This document shows positions 4,529 through 8,516 of a stretch of 8,516 nt of DNA, in pieces (position 1 is the first letter of the stretch; each line of letters begins with the position of its first letter). Origin of the DNA: Solirubrobacterales bacterium (lineage in GTDB: Bacteria > Actinomycetota > Thermoleophilia > Solirubrobacterales > Solirubrobacteraceae). A program made the translations under genes and the position numbers. The notes beneath the pieces are model-generated. The model had not been told where the DNA came from. It made no database searches and saw only the letters and a list, made by a program, of their open reading frames with translations. Location of the stretch: the NCBI GenBank assembly GCA_013813955.1, contig JACCQW010000045.1:1-8516 (forward strand), in the 5' to 3' direction.

Positions 4529-6682
4529 ATGGCTTCGGACTACGACGTCGTGGTGGTGGGCGCGAGCATCGCGGGCTGCACCGTCGCAACCTTGCTGGGA
4601 CGGGCCGGCGCCCGTGTCGCGCTGGTCGAACAGCGGCCCGATCCCGCGGCCTACAAGGTCGTGTGCACGCACTTCATCCAGCCGAGCGCGACGCCGACGA
4701 TCCAGCGGCTCGGGCTGGCGGAGCGCATCGAGGCCGCCGGCGGGATCCGCAACGGGATCGCAGCCTGGTCGCCGTATGGCTGGATCCGGCCGCGGCTCGC
4801 AGACGATCACCCCCACCCGCGCTACGGCTACGACATCCGCCGCGAGAAGCTCGACCCGATGCTGCGCTCGCTCGCGACACACACGCCCGGCGTCGACCTG
4901 ATGCTGGGCCAGACCGTCACGGCGGTTGCGGACCCTCGTGGGCGGCCGACCGGCGTGCGGGTCAGCGACCGCGAACGCCAGGGCCGCGACATCACTGCGC
5001 GGGTGGTCGTCGGGGCGGACGGCCGCGACTCCGCGGTGGCCCGGATGACGGGAGTCCGCGCGCGCGTGAAGCGCCACGAGCGCTTCTGCTACTTCGCCTA
5101 CTACCGCGACCTCCCGCTCGTCACGGGCGACGACACGCTGTTCTGGTTTCTCGATCCCGACGTCGCCTACGCGTTCCCCCAGGACGACGGCATCACGCTC
5201 ATGGCGATCTTTCAGACGAAGGACCGTATGTCGTGGTTCCGGCGCGATCTGGAGGCGAACTTCGAGCGCTCCTTCGACGGGTTGCCGGATGCGCCCGACG
5301 TCCGCCGCGCGGAGCGCATCTCGAAGGTCCTCGGCAGGCGCGAGCTGCCGAACACGTCGCGCCCGGCCGCGCGGCCGGGGCTCGCGTTCGTGGGGGATGC
5401 CGCGATGGCCGCCGATCCGCTGTGGGGAGTCGGTTGCGGTTTTGCCTTCCAGTCGGGCGAGTGGCTGGCGCAGGAGCTCTCGCAGGCTCTCGGCGACGCG
5501 ACGCCGGACACGGCGATCGACGACGCGCTCGAGCGCTATCGCAAGCGCCACCGCCGGGAGCTGCTCGGGCAATTCCTGGTCACCTCGGACTACTCGACGG
5601 GGCGGCGCTTCTCCCCGCTGGAGCGGCTGCTGATGTCGGCCGCCGCGAAGGACGAGGCGGCCGCCGCGGGGTTTCATGCGTTCGGCTCGCGGTCGATCCG
5701 GCCGACGGACCAGGCGTTCGCGCGGCTGGTCGGCCGCGCCCTCCGCGTCAACGCCACACGGCGGGGGGCCCCGCCCACGCCCCCGCTCACCGGCGCCCAT
5801 GCCGACGGCACCACGCTCCCGGCGGGGGTCACGCGGACGAAGCTCACCGTCAACGGGCTGACGGTGCCGGTCTCCTGCGCCGGGCCGCAGGACTCGACCG
5901 AGGCCGTCGTGTTCGTGCATGGCAATCCGGGCTCGTCGCGCGAGTGGGACGACCTGCTCTCGCGCGTCGCCCCGTTCACGCGGGCCCTCGCGCCGGACAT
6001 GCCCGGCTTCGGGCGTGCGGACAAGCCCGACGCCTTCCCCTACACCGTGGAGGGCTACGCCCGCTTCCTCGAGTCGGCGCTCGACGAGCTCGGCGTCGAG
6101 CGCGCGCACCTCGTGCTGCACGACTTCGGCGGCCCGTGGGGCCTGGAATGGGCGGCGCGCAACCCCGAGCGGCTGGGCAGCGCGGTGCTGATCACCACCG
6201 GTGCGCTGCTGGACTACCGCTGGCACCCCCTGGCCCGGATCTGGCGCACGCCGCTGGCCGGCGAGGCCTTTCAGGCCATCACCACGCGCTCCGGCCTGCG
6301 CGCGGTCCTGCGCCACGGCAACCCGCGCGGCCTGCCGCGAGCCTTCGTCGACCGCATGTACGACGACCTCGACGCAGCCACGCGCCGGGCGATCCTGCGC
6401 CTGTACCGCGCGACGGACGACCCCGCCGCGGTGGGCCGCCGCCAGGCCGATGCGCTGCGGCCGCTGGACCGTCCCGCGCTCGTGATCTGGGGAGCCCATG
6501 ACGCCTACCTCCCCGTGGCCCTTGCCGAGCGTCAGCGCGAGGCGTTCCCGAGCGCCGAGATCGCGATCCTCGAGGGCAGCGGCCACTGGCCGCACGCCGA
6601 CGATCCCGACGCGGTCGGGCGGCTGGCCGAGCCGTTCCTGCGGCGCATGGCCGCAGTCGATCGCGCCGCGGTCCCAGCCTGA
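4529..6682 (+). CDS. FAD-dependent monooxygenase fused to Asp-nucleophile alpha/beta hydrolase
   Basis: One uninterrupted 717-residue protein. Residues 1-410 form a flavoprotein monooxygenase: dinucleotide-binding VVVVGASIAG at 7-16 with Glu34 ending the second strand, the GADGRDS motif at 162-168, and FVGDAAMAADPLWGVGCG at 287-304 for FAD ribityl contact. After a Pro/Gly/Thr-rich linker (about 408-436), residues 437-705 form a complete alpha/beta hydrolase: oxyanion motif HGNPG (464-468), nucleophile elbow HDFGG (Asp532), acid in WGAHD (Asp658) and GSGHW (His686). An Asp nucleophile with HGNP points to the epoxide hydrolase/haloalkane dehalogenase branch rather than esterases. Phe533 stands where dehalogenases usually have Trp. 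There is no signal peptide or membrane segment, so it is cytoplasmic. A possible role is oxygenation or epoxidation followed by hydrolysis in one polypeptide; the substrate is unknown. The stop is 16 bases from the convergent padR stop. Confidence 0.9.
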   Translation: MASDYDVVVVGASIAGCTVATLLGRAGARVALVEQRPDPAAYKVVCTHFIQPSATPTIQRLGLAERIEAAGGIRNGIAAWSPYGWIRPRLADDHPHPRYGYDIRREKLDPMLRSLATHTPGVDLMLGQTVTAVADPRGRPTGVRVSDRERQGRDITARVVVGADGRDSAVARMTGVRARVKRHERFCYFAYYRDLPLVTGDDTLFWFLDPDVAYAFPQDDGITLMAIFQTKDRMSWFRRDLEANFERSFDGLPDAPDVRRAERISKVLGRRELPNTSRPAARPGLAFVGDAAMAADPLWGVGCGFAFQSGEWLAQELSQALGDATPDTAIDDALERYRKRHRRELLGQFLVTSDYSTGRRFSPLERLLMSAAAKDEAAAAGFHAFGSRSIRPTDQAFARLVGRALRVNATRRGAPPTPPLTGAHADGTTLPAGVTRTKLTVNGLTVPVSCAGPQDSTEAVVFVHGNPGSSREWDDLLSRVAPFTRALAPDMPGFGRADKPDAFPYTVEGYARFLESALDELGVERAHLVLHDFGGPWGLEWAARNPERLGSAVLITTGALLDYRWHPLARIWRTPLAGEAFQAITTRSGLRAVLRHGNPRGLPRAFVDRMYDDLDAATRRAILRLYRATDDPAAVGRRQADALRPLDRPALVIWGAHDAYLPVALAERQREAFPSAEIAILEGSGHWPHADDPDAVGRLAEPFLRRMAAVDRAAVPA

Positions 6683-6698
6683 GCGCCGATCGCCGACC

Positions 6699-7076
6699 TC
6701 AGGCCGGGGCTGGAGCCGCCACGGGCGCGGGTGCGGCCTGCTTCTTGTATACGCGCAGGAACGCGCTCTGGGCGTTGCGCGCCCCGGCGAAGGCGATCGC
6801 CGTGTGCTCGAGCTCGCGCCGCCCCTTGCGGTTGAGCCGGTAGACCCGCCGGCGCGGGCCCTGGCCCGCCTCGTCCCAGCGGGAGTCGAGCAGGCCCTGC
6901 TCCTCGAGCTCGCGAAGGATGCGATAGACGCTGGTGGGGTCCGCCCTGAAGCCGCGGGCGACGAGACGGACGCGCAACTCGTAGCCGTATCCGGGCTCGA
7001 GGTGCACAAGGAGCAGAAGCCACGCGCGCAGGAGCTCCTTGCGCAGCAGAACCGTGGTGTGGGATTGCGGGGACAG
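6699..7076 (-). CDS. PadR-family transcriptional regulator with apparent CTG start
   Basis: This short (125 aa) PadR regulator has the winged-helix core LLRKELLRAWLLLLVHLE, then GYGYELRVRLVARGF, the recognition-helix region DPTSVYRILRELEEQGLL (46-63) and the wing RRRVYRLNRKGRREL (75-89). PadR proteins are dimeric cytoplasmic repressors, often ligand-responsive and autoregulated. The C-terminus is an Ala/Pro tail without the long dimerisation helix of larger PadRs. No ATG or GTG lies in frame between codon 24 and a distant ATG at 7188-7190. CTG at 7074-7076 is preceded by CGGAG with 6-base spacing and gives MSPQSHTTVLLRKEL, a natural PadR N-terminus. The upstream frame has poor third-position GC and contains a good promoter, so it is not coding. 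It is divergent from the SnoaL-like gene and convergent with the monooxygenase fusion; either may be its target. Confidence 0.85.
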   Translation of the reverse strand: MSPQSHTTVLLRKELLRAWLLLLVHLEPGYGYELRVRLVARGFRADPTSVYRILRELEEQGLLDSRWDEAGQGPRRRVYRLNRKGRRELEHTAIAFAGARNAQSAFLRVYKKQAAPAPVAAPAPA

Positions 7077-7082
7077 GGCTGG

Positions 7083-7086
7083 CTCC
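7083..7086 (-). promoter_or_regulatory. Ribosome-binding site supporting the CTG start of padR
   Basis: GGAG on the minus strand, within AGACGGAG, stands 6 bases before the CTG at 7076. No other start codon in frame has a comparable site, so this decides the proposed non-standard start. Confidence 0.5.
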
Positions 7087-7096
7087 GTCTCGCCGC

Positions 7097-7126
7097 AGTA
7101 TATGTGCCAGACACAGAGCGTGGGAA
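7097..7126 (-). promoter_or_regulatory. Candidate padR promoter
   Basis: On the minus strand, TTCCCA (7126-7121, four of six matches to TTGACA) is followed by an 18-base spacer and TATACT (7102-7097), one of the best -10 hexamers in the window. Transcription would begin near 7090, just upstream of the GGAG preceding the CTG start. This argues that the codons upstream of CTG are promoter and not protein. Confidence 0.55.
7103..7115. promoter_or_regulatory. Possible PadR operator (short inverted repeat in the promoter spacer)
   Basis: TGTG-CCAGA-CACA is a 4-bp inverted repeat with a 5-base centre, lying between the -35 and -10 of the padR promoter. PadR-type repressors commonly bind short dyads over their own promoters, so autorepression is plausible. 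The dyad is short and could be chance. Confidence 0.3.
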
Positions 7127-7174
7127 CGCCAGCGAGAACGGCGTCCGCTGTGCCGCGCGCGAGTTCGGAACCGG

Positions 7175-7180
7175 GATACT
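7175..7180 (+). promoter_or_regulatory. Candidate -10 element for the SnoaL-like gene
   Basis: GATACT keeps the conserved second A and last T of the -10 and ends 8 bases before the ATG at 7189, consistent with a leaderless transcript. There is no Shine-Dalgarno before this ATG. No -35 was recognised at the expected distance (7152-7157 is GCCGCG). Confidence 0.3.
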
Positions 7181-7188
7181 GGCCGGGC

Positions 7189-7590
7189 ATGTCGCGGGAG
7201 AACGTCGAGGTCGTACGGCGCTGGTTCGATGGCTTGAGCGAGGATGGGATGCCTCGGCTCGAACTCTGTGACGAGCACATCGAGATCCGCAACGTCGAGG
7301 AATTCCTGGTCCAAGGCCCCTACCACGGGCACGACGGGGTACGGCGGTGGTTCGCCGAAGCGTTCGACGTGATCAGCGACCCCCGTTTCGAGCTCGACGA
7401 GGTCATCGACGGCGGGGACGGTGAGACCATCGTGACCGTCCAGCGAGTACTCGGACACTCGGGGCACACCGGACTGGAGTTGCACCTCCGGTGGGCGCTC
7501 GTCTGGACGATCCGAGGTGGCAAGGTCGCGTGCATCCAGGGTTACGCCGGCAGGCGAGAGGCCCTCAAGGCCGCGGGGCTGCGGGAGTAG
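7189..7590 (+). CDS. SnoaL-like / NTF2-fold protein
   Basis: This 133-residue protein has the layout of the SnoaL-like NTF2 superfamily. An N-terminal helix (ENVEVVRRWFDGL, 4-16) is followed by the conserved turn and helix YHGHDGVRRWFAEAF (45-59). Later come beta strands ETIVTVQRVLGH (79-90), ELHLRWALVWTIRGGKVACI (97-116) and a terminal GYAGRREALKAAGL. The fold forms a conical pocket used by cyclases, epoxide hydrolases and many uncharacterised small-molecule-binding proteins. The catalytic role here is unknown. His and Asp residues (Asp29, His30, His46, His48, Asp49) could line the pocket, but this is not established. The ATG at 7189 overlaps nothing and has a -10-like GATACT upstream. It is divergent from padR across 112 bases and 67 bases upstream of the methyltransferase on the same strand. 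The domain assignment is confident; the function is open. Confidence 0.85.
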   Translation: MSRENVEVVRRWFDGLSEDGMPRLELCDEHIEIRNVEEFLVQGPYHGHDGVRRWFAEAFDVISDPRFELDEVIDGGDGETIVTVQRVLGHSGHTGLELHLRWALVWTIRGGKVACIQGYAGRREALKAAGLRE

Positions 7591-7625
7591 CCCCGCGCCG
7601 GTCCGATCGGGTGCGGCGGCGGTGG

Positions 7626-7653
7626 TACGGTCGCGAGGTCAACCGGAGGAGGG
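7626..7653 (+). promoter_or_regulatory. Possible -10 and strong ribosome-binding site of the methyltransferase gene
   Basis: TACGGT (7626-7631) fits the TANNNT -10 pattern, without a clear -35 upstream. GGAGGAGGG (7645-7653) is a very strong Shine-Dalgarno just before the ATG at 7658 and fixes that start over an in-frame upstream extension. The promoter part is weak: the gene might instead be read through from the SnoaL-like gene. Confidence 0.4.
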
Positions 7654-7657
7654 CGTC

Positions 7658-8482
7658 ATGTCGTCGACCACGTCGGATTCTGATCTCAAGGCTCGCCATC
7701 GCACGATGTGGGCATCAGGCGATTACCCGTCGATGGTGGAGACGTTCCTGCTGCCGCTGGGACCGAGGCTCGTCGAGGCGAGCGCCATCGGCCCGGGAAT
7801 GGGCGTCCTCGACGTCGCCGCCGGGACCGGCAACGCCTCGATACCCGCGGCGCGCACCGGCGCCGACGTGACGGCCAGCGATCTGACGCCCGAGCTGCTA
7901 GATGCGGGCCGTCGCCGGGCCGAGGCCGAAGGCCTCACGCTCGAGTGGGTGCAGGCCGACGCCGAGCACCTGCCCTTCGACAATGGGTCCTTCGACGTCG
8001 TCATGTCGTCGATCGGCGCGATGTTCGCGCCCCACCACCAGGAGGTCGCCGACGAGCTCGTCCGCGTGTGCCGCCCGGGCGGCACGATCGGGCTGCTGAG
8101 CTGGACCCCGGAAGGCATGCTGGGCGCCCTCTTCCGGACGATGGGGCCGTTCGCCCCGCCGCCCCCGCCGGGCGCACAACCTCCGCCGCTGTGGGGCAGC
8201 GAGGCGCACCTGGACGATCTGTTCGGCGCCCGCGTCGACTTCGGCACGCTGAAGCGCGACGTCCTGGAGATCACCGCCTTCGAGCATCCCCACGACTACG
8301 GCGAGCACTTCAAGGCGCTCTACGGCCCGACCATCGCCGCCCGGGCGAACGCGAGCCGCGCCGGGCGCGAGGCCGAGTTCGACGACGCCCTGAACCGGTT
8401 CTGCGACGAGTGGAACCGCGGCACGCCCGACCGGGCCCGTTTCGAGAAGGAGTACCTGCTCGCCGTGGGCACGCGGGCGTGA
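7658..8482 (+). CDS. Class I SAM-dependent methyltransferase (UbiE/type 11-like)
   Basis: The 274-residue protein has a Rossmann-type SAM-binding domain. Motif I is VLDVAAGTGNASIPAA (50-65), the acidic residue binding the SAM ribose is Asp75 in VTASDLTPEL, motif III is VQADAEHLPF with Asp101, and SFDVVMSSIGAMFAPHH with VRVCRPGGTIGLLSW (135-149) completes the core. The leading segment DLKARHRTMWASGDYP caps the active site in relatives. A Pro-rich loop (165-178) and a C-terminal helical part (from about 205) likely select the substrate, which I cannot name. Presumed cytoplasmic. A strong GGAGGAGGG fixes the ATG. It lies 67 bases after the SnoaL-like gene on the same strand, so co-transcription is possible. 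UbiE-like is a fold-level statement: this is probably not the menaquinone enzyme, and a small-molecule tailoring role is equally compatible. Confidence 0.88.
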   Translation: MSSTTSDSDLKARHRTMWASGDYPSMVETFLLPLGPRLVEASAIGPGMGVLDVAAGTGNASIPAARTGADVTASDLTPELLDAGRRRAEAEGLTLEWVQADAEHLPFDNGSFDVVMSSIGAMFAPHHQEVADELVRVCRPGGTIGLLSWTPEGMLGALFRTMGPFAPPPPPGAQPPPLWGSEAHLDDLFGARVDFGTLKRDVLEITAFEHPHDYGEHFKALYGPTIAARANASRAGREAEFDDALNRFCDEWNRGTPDRARFEKEYLLAVGTRA

Positions 8483-8492
8483 GGTAGGGACA

Positions 8493-8516
8493 ATGCGGCG
8501 GCTCGGCGCCGCCGCC
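8493..8516 (+). CDS. Possible start of a next gene (cut by window)
   Basis: An ATG at 8493 opens eight codons, MRRLGAAA, running to the window edge, with AGGGA a few bases upstream. A basic start followed by small residues could be a signal peptide. The same bases form a perfect hairpin, so the reading is ambiguous and rests on very little sequence. Confidence 0.2.
8495..8515 (+). terminator. GC-rich hairpin after the methyltransferase gene
   Basis: GCGGCGGC (8495-8502) and GCCGCCGC (8508-8515) are perfect reverse complements around the 5-base loop TCGGC, starting 13 bases after the methyltransferase stop. This is a good place for a terminator stem, but the window ends one base later, so any following T-run is unseen. 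It may instead be the start of a coding region rich in Ala codons. Confidence 0.35.

Noticed and set aside
5740..5840. Frameshift or assembly join of two genes creating the fusion
   Set aside because: The linker reads through in one frame with normal codon use, and no separate start with a Shine-Dalgarno is visible for the hydrolase half.
4529..6682. Flavin-dependent halogenase
   Set aside because: The fused protein lacks the GWxWxIP motif and the Lys-containing GxGxxG-plus-insertion pattern of tryptophan-type halogenases; the motifs fit a general flavin monooxygenase.
4328..7114. Very long minus-strand open frame opposite the monooxygenase fusion
   Set aside because: It is an antisense shadow rich in Arg/Ala/Pro/His without domain motifs, and it would conflict with two well-supported genes.
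7163..7171. GTTCGGAAC dyad as a LexA/SOS box
   Set aside because: The half-sites are in the reverse order and spacing from the actinobacterial GAAC-N4-GTTC box, and a 9-base dyad is expected by chance at this GC content.
7077..7190. PadR starting at the ATG at 7188-7190
   Set aside because: That ATG overlaps the start codon of the divergent SnoaL-like gene. The added codons have poor third-position GC and include a TATACT promoter element, and no PadR has this N-terminus to my knowledge.

Overview
The window is very GC-rich DNA with the strong G/C third-position bias of a high-GC actinobacterium. The tig-clpP pair, a hydrolase-cyclase fusion resembling mycobacterial Rv1900c, a SnoaL-like protein beginning MSRENVEVVRRWF and a short PadR regulator together suggest the Thermoleophilia/Solirubrobacterales. 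That placement is inference from protein style, not a database result. No tRNA, rRNA, insertion sequence, CRISPR array or phage gene was seen, and no gene-free stretch exceeds 300 bases.

Layout. Positions 1-1874 (minus strand) hold the proteostasis pair tig (trigger factor) then clpP (cut by the window edge), separated by 102 bases with a perfect 10-bp inverted repeat. Positions 1875-2116 hold a divergent 50-codon gene (1901-2053, plus) that shares a tiny promoter region with tig, then a 26-bp tandem duplication. Positions 2117-3445 (minus) encode an alpha/beta-hydrolase-like domain joined to a class III adenylate/guanylate cyclase. Divergent to it, 3495-4448 (plus) encodes a secreted clan GH-A-like glycoside hydrolase. 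Positions 4529-6682 (plus) encode a 717-residue fusion of an FAD-dependent monooxygenase and an alpha/beta hydrolase with an aspartate nucleophile. Convergent to it is a small PadR regulator (6699-7076, minus) that appears to start at CTG. Divergent from that are a SnoaL/NTF2-like protein (7189-7590) and a SAM-dependent methyltransferase (7658-8482). A GC-rich hairpin, or the start of another gene, lies at the right edge.

How the genes may work together. tig and clpP are a conserved actinobacterial unit for folding and degrading new proteins. The remainder looks like single-gene units, most with their own candidate promoter. Monooxygenase-hydrolase, PadR, SnoaL-like protein and methyltransferase could form a small oxidation/tailoring neighbourhood, but only proximity supports this. 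I found no convincing complete new defence or signalling system. The features most worth following are the monooxygenase-hydrolase fusion, the cyclase whose hydrolase domain has lost its catalytic Ser and His, the CTG start of padR, and the overlapping divergent -10 elements between tig and the small gene.
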